Shown here piece by piece: positions 56,787 to 64,000 of a stretch of 64,000 nt of DNA; the first letter of the stretch is position 1, and every line of letters starts with the position of its first letter. Source of the DNA: Bacillota bacterium (GTDB lineage Bacteria; Bacillota; Clostridia; Lachnospirales; Lachnospiraceae); contig JAUNDN010000009.1 in the NCBI GenBank assembly GCA_030526045.1, forward strand, positions 1,489 to 65,488, read 5' to 3'. The notes under the pieces were generated by a model. The model ran no database searches and was not told the origin of the DNA. It saw only the letters and a list, made by a program, of their open reading frames with translations. The position numbers and the translations under genes are program-made.

Positions 56787-57572
56787 CTAAATTCCTCGCA
56801 GAGCATCCAGCATAGCCTTTTTATCTGCTGCTCTCATCAGTGTTTCACCGATCAGCACGGCATTGACGTTGGCGTGACGGAGCACATCAACATCAGCCGC
56901 AGTACGGATTCCGCTTTCCGCTACGAAGAGTACGGATTCCGGTACCAGAGAGCGTAACCGCTGTGAATTGTGGACATCCACGGTGAAATCCTTCAGATTT
57001 CTGTTGTTCACACCGATGATACGGGCGCCTGCACGGATGGCGGAAGCAATTTCCGCCTCATCATGGGCCTCCACCAGTGCAGATAAACCAAGGGAATCAC
57101 AGATTTCAATGTAATGCCTTAAGGTTTCCTCCGGCAGCAGAGCGCAAATGAGGAGTATAGCGCTCGCACCCAGAAGCTTTGCCTCGTAGATCATATATTC
57201 ATCCACAGTGAAATCCTTGCGGATGCAGGGAATGGAGACAGATTCTGCAATTTCTTTAAGGTACCTGTCACTGCCAAGAAACCATTTGGGCTCTGTCAGC
57301 ACGGATATGCAGGAGGCACCTGCCGCTTCATAAGCTTTTGCAATGTTAAGATAAGGGAAATCCTCTGCAATCAGTCCCTTGGAAGGAGATGCCTTTTTAC
57401 ATTCGCAGATAAAGCTGATATCATCCTCACGAAGAGCATTCTCAAAGGGAAAGCCGGTATGAGCGTCCATGGAAAGAGCCTGGTTTTTTATTTCCTCGAG
57501 TGGTATTTGTGCCTTGGCAGCTGCCACTCTTTCTCTTGCATATTCAGCAATGGTGTCTAAGATGGTTGCCAT
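56787..57572 (-). CDS. trpC: Indole-3-glycerol phosphate synthase
   Basis: TIM-barrel enzyme of 261 residues that closes the indole ring. The FICECKKASPSKGLIAEDFPY motif (about 53-73) holds the catalytic lysine. Others are SVLTEPKWFLGSDRYL, CIRKDFTVDEYMIYEA, GVNNRNLKDFTVD and FVAESGIRTAADV near the end. The ATG has AAAGG about 12 bases upstream. It lies 27 bases after trpD and 25 before trpF in the operon. Confidence 0.97.
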   Translation of the reverse strand: MATILDTIAEYARERVAAAKAQIPLEEIKNQALSMDAHTGFPFENALREDDISFICECKKASPSKGLIAEDFPYLNIAKAYEAAGASCISVLTEPKWFLGSDRYLKEIAESVSIPCIRKDFTVDEYMIYEAKLLGASAILLICALLPEETLRHYIEICDSLGLSALVEAHDEAEIASAIRAGARIIGVNNRNLKDFTVDVHNSQRLRSLVPESVLFVAESGIRTAADVDVLRHANVNAVLIGETLMRAADKKAMLDALRGI

Positions 57573-57599
57573 AAGTCTTGTATGCCTTTCTTACGGTTA

Positions 57600-58616
57600 T
57601 TACTTGTTGCTTTCTGTTTTAAATTCCTCCAGCTTGGCAAGGGCTTTGCCGCTGTCAATGAGCTCTGCTGCCAGTTTAATACCGTCCGCTATACTGTCAG
57701 CTTTACCGCCAATGTAAAGAGCAGCGCCGGCATTTAAAAGAACGGCATTTCTCTTGGGACCTTTTTCTCCCTTTAAAATAGCAAGGGTAATCTGTGCATT
57801 TTCTTCCGGTGTTCCGCCCACAAGCTCTTCCTTCTTACAGGAGTTAAGTCCGAAATCCTCGGGTTTGATGGCATAGCTCTTATATTCACCACTGTTAAGC
57901 TCACAAACAAAGGTGGGGGAGCTTGCAGAAATCTCATCCATCTTGTCTGTACCGTAAACGACTAATGCTCTCTTCACACCAAGGCTGTTTAATACTCTTG
58001 CCAGAGGTTCTACCAAAGCTTCGCTGTATACACCAAGCAACATCCTGGAAGGGGAAGCAGGATTGGTAAGAGGTCCCAAAATGTTGAATACGGTACGAAT
58101 GCCAAGCTCCTTGCGAATGGCACCTACATATTTCATGGATGTGTGATACTTCTGGGCAAAGAGGAAGCAGATGCCAATCTGATTCAAAAGTTCGGTACAT
58201 TTTTCCGGTTCTAAATTAATGTTAATGCCAAGTGCTTCCAGACAGTCAGCGGCTCCGCTCTTGGAGGAAGCAGCGCGATTCCCGTGCTTGGCAACATTAA
58301 CGCCTCCTGCTGCAATGACCATGGCGGAGGTGGTGGAAATATTAAAGCTGTGTGCGCCGTCGCCACCGGTTCCGACAATTTCCAGTACATCCAGATTATG
58401 CTCTACCTTTAGGGCATGCTCTCTCATGGCAGCGGCACAGCCCGCAATTTCATCAATGGTTTCCGCTTTCGTGCTTTTGGTGGACAAGGCGGCAAGAAAG
58501 GCCGCGTTCTGTGTGGGGGAAGTTTCACCGCTCATAATTTCATTCATGACAGTGTAGGCTTCTTCATAAGTCAGATCCTGTTTGTCAACAATTTTTACGA
58601 TAGCTTCTTTGATCAT
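57600..58616 (-). CDS. trpD: Anthranilate phosphoribosyltransferase
   Basis: Enzyme of 338 residues that transfers phosphoribose to anthranilate. Key motifs are [20 protein letters not shown] (PRPP-binding, about 81-100), [21 protein letters not shown], the anthranilate-site region [29 protein letters not shown], and the metal-binding DKMDE. AAAAGGAGA precedes the ATG. It is not fused to the glutamine amidotransferase TrpG, which is encoded just upstream after 19 bases. Confidence 0.97.
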   Translation of the reverse strand: MIKEAIVKIVDKQDLTYEEAYTVMNEIMSGETSPTQNAAFLAALSTKSTKAETIDEIAGCAAAMREHALKVEHNLDVLEIVGTGGDGAHSFNISTTSAMVIAAGGVNVAKHGNRAASSKSGAADCLEALGININLEPEKCTELLNQIGICFLFAQKYHTSMKYVGAIRKELGIRTVFNILGPLTNPASPSRMLLGVYSEALVEPLARVLNSLGVKRALVVYGTDKMDEISASSPTFVCELNSGEYKSYAIKPEDFGLNSCKKEELVGGTPEENAQITLAILKGEKGPKRNAVLLNAGAALYIGGKADSIADGIKLAAELIDSGKALAKLEEFKTESNK

Positions 58617-58635
58617 AATTACGTCTCCTTTTCTT

Positions 58636-59208
58636 TTATTTCATTTGACTTAAAAAGTTTTCAAGAATGGTTTTTCCGTTAGGAGTAAGAATGGATTCCG
58701 GGTGAAACTGCAGTCCATAGACCGGATAGGTTTTGTGCTGTACTGCCATCACTTCTCCATCTGTTGTACGGGCAGTGATGGTTAGGCACTCCGGAAGAGT
58801 ATCCTCAAGCAGAGAAAGGGAATGATATCTTGCGACCGGAATACTTTCAGGGAGATTTTGAAAAATCGGACAGCCTCTATCCAGCTTTGTCTGTGACTGC
58901 TTGCCGTGCATCAGTTCTTTCGCATAGGAAATGGTGCCGCCATAGGCAGTGCAAATAGACTGGTGACCGAGGCAAACACCCAGAATGGGAATTGTACTTC
59001 CCAGCTCCTTTACGACATCAATGCAGATGCCTGCATCCTCGGGTCTTCCGGGACCGGGAGAAAGGATGATCGCTTCCGGCTTTAATGCCTCAATTTCTTT
59101 TACGGAAAGGGCATCATTACGTATGACCCGGATATCAGGATTCAGAGAACCGACAAGCTGAAACAGATTGTAGGAAAAGCTGTCATAGTTATCAATCAAA
59201 AGAATCAT
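58636..59208 (-). CDS. trpG: Anthranilate synthase component II (glutamine amidotransferase)
   Basis: Glutaminase subunit of about 190 residues supplying ammonia to TrpE. It begins [17 protein letters not shown]. The catalytic triad is the cysteine in GVCLGHQSI (about residue 80) with His and Glu in QFHPESILT near the C-terminus. The [12 protein letters not shown] oxyanion region is intact. Start 59208 has GGAGG upstream, and its ATG overlaps the trpE stop as ATGA, indicating translational coupling. In some bacteria this subunit also serves folate synthesis as PabA. Confidence 0.95.
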   Translation of the reverse strand: MILLIDNYDSFSYNLFQLVGSLNPDIRVIRNDALSVKEIEALKPEAIILSPGPGRPEDAGICIDVVKELGSTIPILGVCLGHQSICTAYGGTISYAKELMHGKQSQTKLDRGCPIFQNLPESIPVARYHSLSLLEDTLPECLTITARTTDGEVMAVQHKTYPVYGLQFHPESILTPNGKTILENFLSQMK

Positions 59209-60668
59209 GCGTTTACCTCCTTTGCCATGTTCAACGCTTTTACTACAGCGGCAGCCTTGTTCAGGCATTCCTGATATTCCTTTTCGGGAACGGAATCAGC
59301 TACAATACCTGCCCCGCTTCTTACAAAGACCTTTCCGTTTTTTTTGTAAGCAATACGGATGGCGATGCAGGTATCAAGATTTCCGGTAAAATCCAGATAA
59401 CCAATGGCGCCTCCGTATATACCACGTTTGTTATTTTCAAGATCATTGATCAACTGGCATGCCTTGATCTTTGGTGCTCCGGAAAGTGTCCCTGCAGGGA
59501 GGATGGCATCTATGGCTGAAAGGGCATCCTTATCATCCAGGATTTCACCTCTTACCGTAGAGCCGATATGCATGACGTGGGAGTACTTTTCAATGCTGTG
59601 GTATTTTTCAACTTCAACCGTGCCGAATTTACTGATTTTGCCAATATCGTTTCTGCCAAGGTCCACAAGCATATTGTGTTCTGCCAGTTCCTTTTCATCA
59701 GATAAAAGATCTTCCATAAGGGCATTGTCTTCCTCTTCGGTCTTGCCCCTTGGTCTGGTTCCTGCAAGGGGAAAGGTGTGGAGAATACCGTCTTCCAGTT
59801 TTACCAGCGTTTCGGGGGAAGCGCCTGCCACCTCCATATCACTGCTGGAAAAATAAAACATATAAGGAGAAGGATTCAGCGTTCGAAGGATACGGTAGGT
59901 GTTGAGAAGACTTCCCTCAAAATTTGCTTCAAGGCGATTTGAGAGAACGATCTGAAAAATATCGCCCTCTTTTATATGATGCTTTGCCTTCTCTACCATA
60001 GAGCAGTATTCTTCCCTTTGGAATAAAGGTTTAAATTCAGAGGTACATTTTCCCTGCTGCTCCGGCAGAGGAATACCGTTTGTAAGGAGATCTGCCATCT
60101 GTTTCAGCTTGAGGATGGCACCGTTGTATTCCGTCTCCAGATTCTCAAGGCTGATATTGACAATCAGGATAATTTTCTGCCTGAAGTTATCAAAGGCAAT
60201 GACCTTGTCAAATAACATCAGGTCTACGTCCTTAAAGCCTTCTGTGTCTGTGGCATCAAGATGAAGAGAGGGTTCTGCATATTTCAGATAGTCATAGGAG
60301 AAGTAGCCCACCAGTCCTCCGGTAAAGGGAGGGAGGTATGAAAATCGGGGGCTCTTGTGCTCTTCAATGACCTGCCTTATATATTTTCCGGGGTCGGTGG
60401 TCTCAAAGGAGAGAGAACCTACCTTCATGTGACCGTTTTGGCAGGTGATCTCCAGACTGGGATCGTAACCCAGAAATGTATAACGTCCCCATTTTTCATT
60501 GTCTGAGATAGATTCTAAAAGATAGCAGTGGCTGGAAACGTTCTTCAATATTTTTAGGACCTCAATGGGAGTTCTGATGTCAGAAAGAATTTCCATACTG
60601 ACGGGGGCTGTTTTGTAAATGCCCTGCTGTCTGATTTTTTGTAAGTCGTTGATTTCCGGTTGTATCAT
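59205..60668 (-). CDS. trpE: Anthranilate synthase component I
   Basis: Chorismate-using subunit of about 487 residues that makes anthranilate with TrpG ammonia. The chorismate-binding C-terminal half contains IFQIVLSNRLEA, PSPYMFYF, PLAGTRPRGKT, HNMLVDLGRNDIG and LPAGTLSGAPKIKA. The N-terminal LLES segment near residue 50 is the tryptophan feedback site, so allosteric inhibition by Trp is likely. ATG 60668 has GGAG upstream. A longer frame reaching into the T-box terminator is rejected. It is the first gene of the trp operon and is controlled by the T-box leader. Confidence 0.96.
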   Translation of the reverse strand: MIQPEINDLQKIRQQGIYKTAPVSMEILSDIRTPIEVLKILKNVSSHCYLLESISDNEKWGRYTFLGYDPSLEITCQNGHMKVGSLSFETTDPGKYIRQVIEEHKSPRFSYLPPFTGGLVGYFSYDYLKYAEPSLHLDATDTEGFKDVDLMLFDKVIAFDNFRQKIILIVNISLENLETEYNGAILKLKQMADLLTNGIPLPEQQGKCTSEFKPLFQREEYCSMVEKAKHHIKEGDIFQIVLSNRLEANFEGSLLNTYRILRTLNPSPYMFYFSSSDMEVAGASPETLVKLEDGILHTFPLAGTRPRGKTEEEDNALMEDLLSDEKELAEHNMLVDLGRNDIGKISKFGTVEVEKYHSIEKYSHVMHIGSTVRGEILDDKDALSAIDAILPAGTLSGAPKIKACQLINDLENNKRGIYGGAIGYLDFTGNLDTCIAIRIAYKKNGKVFVRSGAGIVADSVPEKEYQECLNKAAAVVKALNMAKEVNA

Positions 60669-60689
60669 TTTCTCCACTCCTTTCCGGAC

Positions 60690-60981
60690 AAAATAAAAGT
60701 CCCTGACAGAATTTACTTCTGTCAAGGACGAATTTACGATCCGCGGTGCCACCTTGATTTACAGCTGTGCTGTACGCTTAACGGGATACTATCATATCCC
60801 TGGCAACTGACGTATGCCTTCACGTCGCAGAATACTAAGAATCATGTATAGAATTCGGTTCCCTGCGCCCTCCGCGGTCCATTTGATGACTTGTTTTCCA
60901 CCCGTTCTCAGCAACTCGGGCTCTCTGTGGGAGCATCATCACCTTTATCTCCGCTTCAACGGTTTAAAGTGATATCAGATT
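60690..60981 (-). promoter_or_regulatory. tRNA-Trp T-box riboswitch of the trp operon
   Basis: The antisense-strand leader carries the T-box core AAGGTGGCACCGCGG at 60755-60741. Its bulge UGGC would pair with a GCCA acceptor end, matching a tRNA with discriminator G as in tRNA-Trp. Stem I contains CAGAGAGCCC and GTTGCTGAGAACGGG elements, followed by a specifier codon UGG read at 60881-60879. The terminator is GTCCTTGACAGAA paired with TTCTGTCAGGGAC (60729-60699), followed by a U-rich run to about 60691. Uncharged tRNA-Trp would favour antitermination and trp expression. Confidence 0.93.
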
Positions 60982-60987
60982 AATAAC

Positions 60988-61016
60988 ATAATAGCGCGGT
61001 ATTTTTCTGTTGTCAA
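60988..61016 (-). promoter_or_regulatory. Consensus promoter of the trp operon
   Basis: On the minus strand a perfect TTGACA (-35, 61016-61011) and TATTAT (-10, 60993-60988) are separated by 17 bases. Transcription would begin near 60981, at the start of the T-box leader. Confidence 0.88.
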
Positions 61017-61062
61017 CAAAAAAATATATGAAAAACCACAACTATAAGAATGGCAAAAATAA

Positions 61063-61131
61063 TTGCGTTCTGAATAACCACATGCTACAATTTTTACGGA
61101 TAGTCCGGTTGATAAAAAAAGACATTATCAA
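61063..61131 (+). promoter_or_regulatory. Promoter and inverted repeat upstream of the 2-hydroxyacid dehydrogenase
   Basis: TTGCGT (61063-61068) and TACAAT (61086-61091) are 17 bases apart. TTGATAA (61109-61115) and TTATCAA (61125-61131) form a perfect 7-bp dyad with a 9-base spacer just downstream of the expected start, a possible repressor site. Together with the trp promoter and T-box this accounts for the gene-free interval 60669-61160. Confidence 0.6.
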
Positions 61132-61160
61132 TTATAGTAAGATAAGAGGAGCAAAATTAG

Positions 61161-62120
61161 ATGAGAATTGTTATTCTGGAGAGAAATAGCGTGGGAACCG
61201 ACGTCTCGGTAGATTCCATTTCGAAATATGGAGAAACCACTGTTTATCGCAATACTACCGCGGAGGATGTGGCAGAAAGAGTGAAGGATGCAGAGATCAT
61301 TATAGCAAATAAGGCACCTTTAAATGAAGCCACATTGAAGAATGCACAGAAGGTCAAGCTGATCTGTGAATTTGCCACCGGTTATGATAATGTGGATCTT
61401 GCGTATTGCAAAAGCAGGGGAATTAAAGTAGCCAATGTAGTCAATTATTCCACAGACGCCGTAGCGCAGCACACCTTTGCGCTTTGTCTGTATATTCTGG
61501 AGAAGCTGCACCACTATGATGCGTATGTGAAATCAGGAGAATATGCCTCCCAGGATCGTTTTTCCAATTTTGATATCCCTTATACGGAGCTTGCTGGAAA
61601 GACCTGGGGAATTATAGGAATGGGTAACATCGGAAGAAAAGTGGCAGAGATTGCAAAGGCTTTCGGATGCCATGTCATCTTTTATTCGGTAACAGGAAAG
61701 AGCAGTTGTACCGAATATGAACAAGTGGATTTTGACACATTGCTTCGGGAATCTGACGTTCTATCTCTTCACTGTCCATTAAGTGACATTACCAGGAATC
61801 TGATTAATCTGGATGCTCTGAAAAAAATGAAAAAGACGGCAATTCTGATTAATGTGGCAAGAGGACCAGTTGTGAATGATGAAGATCTCTATACTGCACT
61901 GACGGAGAATTATATTTTAGGTGCAGGACTGGATGTGACGGGAACCGAGCCTATGAAGGACAGCAATCCATTAAGTAAAATAAAAGACAGTAACAGGCTG
62001 ATCATTACACCGCATATGGCATGGGCAAGCATTGAAGCCAGGGAAAGATGTGTATCTGAGACCTGTAAGAATATCGAGGCTTTTTTAAAGGGTGAAAACA
62101 GAAATATTGTAAATGGATAA
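61161..62120 (+). CDS. D-isomer-specific 2-hydroxyacid dehydrogenase
   Basis: NAD-dependent dehydrogenase of 319 residues. The Rossmann loop is GIIGMGNIGRKVAEIAKAFG (about 149-168). The catalytic residues fit Arg in NVARGPVVND (about 234), the Glu region in the DVTGTEP segment, and His in ITPHMAWAS (about 287). Overall it resembles hydroxypyruvate or glycerate dehydrogenases more than SerA, with no ACT domain. GAGGAG precedes the ATG. The amidohydrolase gene starts 11 bases after its stop, so the two are co-transcribed. The physiological substrate is uncertain. Confidence 0.9.
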   Translation: MRIVILERNSVGTDVSVDSISKYGETTVYRNTTAEDVAERVKDAEIIIANKAPLNEATLKNAQKVKLICEFATGYDNVDLAYCKSRGIKVANVVNYSTDAVAQHTFALCLYILEKLHHYDAYVKSGEYASQDRFSNFDIPYTELAGKTWGIIGMGNIGRKVAEIAKAFGCHVIFYSVTGKSSCTEYEQVDFDTLLRESDVLSLHCPLSDITRNLINLDALKKMKKTAILINVARGPVVNDEDLYTALTENYILGAGLDVTGTEPMKDSNPLSKIKDSNRLIITPHMAWASIEARERCVSETCKNIEAFLKGENRNIVNG

Positions 62121-62131
62121 AGGGAGGCTTT

Positions 62132-63433
62132 ATGGGAATTTTACTGAAAAATATTCTGGCTGCTGTGCCGGAAGGTAACACGGATGTCATTAAGGAGACA
62201 AACATTTATATTGAGGGCAGCAGAATCGCAGCAGTCGGTACACAACCTGAAGGCTTTCAGGCAGATAAGGTGATTGACGGAAAGGACAGGCTTGCTATTC
62301 CCGGCCTGATCAACTGCCATACCCATTCTTATATGTCCTTTATGAGAAATGTGGCGGATGATTTAAGCTTTATGGACTGGCTGTTCGGAACCATTGATCC
62401 TATCGAACAGCAGATGACGGATGAAGATACCTATTGGGGTGCCTGCCTTGCAATCATTGAGATGATGAAAAGCGGAACGACCTGCTTTAATGATATGCAG
62501 ATGAATATTCATCAGACTACCAGAGCAGTGAAGGAGTCCGGGATGCGCGCTGTGATCAGCCGCGGGCTGGTGGGAAGCGGTAATGATGAGGCAGGGCAGA
62601 TGAGACTTGCACAGGCATATGAGGAGAGAGATGCTTTCAGGGATTGCGACAGGCTTTCCTTTATGTTAGGGCCTCACGCACCCTATACCTGTGATGATGG
62701 ATTTATGAGAATCGTATCAGAGGAAGCAAAGAAGAACAACATGAGAATTCATGTGCATCTTTCCGAGAGTGAAAGCGAAATTTCTCAGATTCAGGAAAAG
62801 TATGGGTGTACGCCGATTGAAATGGCAGATAAGAACGGACTGTTTGATGTTCCGGCTATTGCAGCGCATTGTGTACAGATTACGGAGAGCGATATAGAGA
62901 TTCTGAAGAAAAAGAGGGTCAGCGTGGTGACCAACCCTGCCAGCAATATGAAGCTCGGAAATGGCTTTGCGCCGGTTCCCGCGTTACTTGAGGCGGGTGT
63001 TAACGTATGTCTTGGAACAGACGGAGCAGCAAGCAACAACAGCCTTAACATGTTCCACGAGATGAGTCTGCTTGCCCTGATCCACAAGGGCGTAAGGAGA
63101 ACACCACAGTGTATCAGCGCAAAAGAAAATTTCCGTATTGCAACGATTAACGGCGCGAAGGCTCTTGGGCTTGAGAAGGAGACCGGTTCTCTGGAAGCAG
63201 GGAAGAAAGCTGATATTGCTATTTTGAACTTAAATACGCCTTCTCTGACCCCCAGAAACAATTTGCTTGCAGGACTTTCCTATTCCGCTAACGGTTCTGA
63301 AGTGGAGACCGTTATTATCGACGGTAAGATTACCATGGAAGACCGTAAGGTGCTTACGTTGGATGAGGAGCTTGTATATCGCAAGGTGAATGAGATCATA
63401 GCCCGTATGGGTCTTGATAAAAAGGAGTACTGA
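62132..63433 (+). CDS. Amidohydrolase, MTA/SAH deaminase type
   Basis: Metal-dependent deaminase of 433 residues in the SsnA/MtaD/TrzN group. Metal and catalytic ligands are CHTHSY (HxH, about residue 66), HVHLSESESE (His and Glu, about 210), AAHCVQ (about 248) and LGTDGAASNNS (Asp, about 290-300). This pattern fits S-adenosylhomocysteine/5'-methylthioadenosine deaminases. GGGAGG precedes the ATG. The next gene is adenosylhomocysteinase, so a role in handling SAH and related nucleosides is well supported by context. Confidence 0.88.
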   Translation: MGILLKNILAAVPEGNTDVIKETNIYIEGSRIAAVGTQPEGFQADKVIDGKDRLAIPGLINCHTHSYMSFMRNVADDLSFMDWLFGTIDPIEQQMTDEDTYWGACLAIIEMMKSGTTCFNDMQMNIHQTTRAVKESGMRAVISRGLVGSGNDEAGQMRLAQAYEERDAFRDCDRLSFMLGPHAPYTCDDGFMRIVSEEAKKNNMRIHVHLSESESEISQIQEKYGCTPIEMADKNGLFDVPAIAAHCVQITESDIEILKKKRVSVVTNPASNMKLGNGFAPVPALLEAGVNVCLGTDGAASNNSLNMFHEMSLLALIHKGVRRTPQCISAKENFRIATINGAKALGLEKETGSLEAGKKADIAILNLNTPSLTPRNNLLAGLSYSANGSEVETVIIDGKITMEDRKVLTLDEELVYRKVNEIIARMGLDKKEY

Positions 63434-63442
63434 TCTTTTTAC

Positions 63443-63470
63443 AGTGATGATAGGACAGACGACCATCACT
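63443..63470 (+). promoter_or_regulatory. Small inverted repeat between the deaminase and adenosylhomocysteinase genes
   Basis: AGTGATG (63443-63449) and CATCACT (63464-63470) form a 7-bp dyad about 50 bases before the adenosylhomocysteinase start. It has no T-run and is not a recognised SAM or SAH riboswitch. It may be a processing hairpin or operator. Confidence 0.35.
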
Positions 63471-63520
63471 ATAATAAAAATTCGGCTGAATAATATTTCA
63501 TGATTTATGGAGGAAAAGAA

Positions 63521-64000
63521 ATGAACAGTGAAATCAGAGACATCAATTTAGCCGAATCCGGCGAGCGCAAGATCGAGTGGGTAAGAAGAAACTGCGACCT
63601 GCTCCGGACACTTGAGGAAGAATTCAGTAAGACAAAGCCGTTTGCAGGAAAGAAGATTGCTCTTTCCGTTCATCTGGAGGCGAAGACCGCTTATCTTTGT
63701 CTGGTACTTAAGGCAGGCGGTGCGGAAATGTATGTAACCGGTTCTAATCCGCTTTCTACACAGGATGATGTGGCAGCAGCACTTGTCAAAGCCGGGCTGG
63801 AGGTTCATGCATGGTATGATTGTACGCCGGATGAGTATAATACTCATATCCGTCACGTACTGGAAGCAGGTCCCAATATTATCATTGATGACGGCGGGGA
63901 TCTGGTCAATATGATCCATACGCAGATGCCGGAGCTGATTCCGAACATTATCGGTGGCTGCGAGGAGACAACTACCGGAATTATCAGACTGGAAGCAATG
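63521..64000 (+). CDS. ahcY: Adenosylhomocysteinase, N-terminal part
   Basis: Enzyme that splits S-adenosylhomocysteine into adenosine and homocysteine, regenerating methylation capacity. The ATG has GGAGG upstream. The 160 residues visible carry the substrate-domain motifs KKIALSVHLEAKTAYL (about 46-61), TGSNPLSTQDDVAAAL (about 74-89), IIDDGGDLVNMIH (about 126-138) and CEETTTGIIRLEAM at the end. The frame runs off the window, so the NAD-binding half is not seen. It follows the deaminase gene after 87 bases in the same direction. Confidence 0.94.
   Translation, partial: MNSEIRDINLAESGERKIEWVRRNCDLLRTLEEEFSKTKPFAGKKIALSVHLEAKTAYLCLVLKAGGAEMYVTGSNPLSTQDDVAAALVKAGLEVHAWYDCTPDEYNTHIRHVLEAGPNIIIDDGGDLVNMIHTQMPELIPNIIGGCEETTTGIIRLEAM

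Noticed and set aside
60669-60752. N-terminal extension of trpE by 28 codons
   Set aside because: It would be encoded by the T-box terminator hairpin. ATG 60668 has a proper ribosome site and gives the normal family N-terminus.
63434-63520. Possible SAH riboswitch before adenosylhomocysteinase
   Set aside because: Only a 7-bp dyad is present in 87 bases. None of the conserved core or pseudoknot elements of SAH riboswitches are visible.

Overview
The window is a gene-dense stretch of a low-to-moderate G+C Firmicutes chromosome, most likely class Clostridia and probably family Lachnospiraceae. The basis is protein character (a Lachnospiraceae-type GyrA, a TIGR03905 TSCPD protein, YesMN-type sugar signalling, a complete trp operon behind a T-box), strong AGGAGG ribosome binding sites and many U-tailed terminators. 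Two chemoreceptors and a GGDEF protein suggest a motile, signalling-rich, plant-polysaccharide-using gut or rumen organism. I see no insertion sequence, prophage, CRISPR array, rRNA or tRNA gene.

Layout. 1-5.3 kb: end of recF, gyrB, gyrA and a small Cys-rich protein. 5.3-12.3 kb: a drug/metabolite exporter, a CPA2 antiporter, a flotillin, then a minus-strand XRE-AbrB regulator with an acyltransferase, diverging from a carbohydrate-binding lipoprotein. 12.3-29.6 kb: a sugar block with araR, araA, an FGGY kinase and araD, then a diguanylate cyclase, a YesN/YesM two-component system, a YtfQRT-YjfF-like furanose ABC importer, a chemoreceptor and a second YtfQ-like binding protein. Together these look like a unit that imports, senses, swims toward and degrades L-arabinose or a related furanose.

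29.6-31.4 kb holds an Lsa/CplR-like ABC-F ribosome-protection gene behind an apparently complete attenuator: promoter, 8-codon leader peptide, three mutually exclusive pairings and an intrinsic terminator. This is the most striking regulatory element in the window. 31.4-37.6 kb has a ketopantoate-reductase-like enzyme, a DUF4153/YozG-like/DUF2975 cluster, a DUF1538 membrane protein paired with a double PII-like protein, and two tandem micro membrane proteins of 26 and 29 residues. 37.7-46.3 kb has exonuclease III, an MBOAT acyltransferase with an SGNH-like partner and a divergent DUF4358 lipoprotein, MurG with a TSCPD protein, an unknown membrane protein, a YwlG protein and glucose-6-phosphate isomerase.

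46.3-51.8 kb is an ECF-transporter operon (S component, fused double ATPase, T component) that also carries an M20 PepV-like dipeptidase and a SAM hydroxide adenosyltransferase. 51.9-54.1 kb is a second chemoreceptor. 54.2-61.0 kb is the trpEGDCFBA operon on the minus strand, under a consensus promoter and a tRNA-Trp T-box with a UGG specifier. 61-64 kb starts a plus-strand set: a 2-hydroxyacid dehydrogenase, an MTA/SAH deaminase-type amidohydrolase and adenosylhomocysteinase, the last cut by the window end.

Start codons were moved from the longest reading frame where a ribosome binding site or the family N-terminus favoured an internal start. All functional names rest on motif and family recognition by eye; no database search was run.
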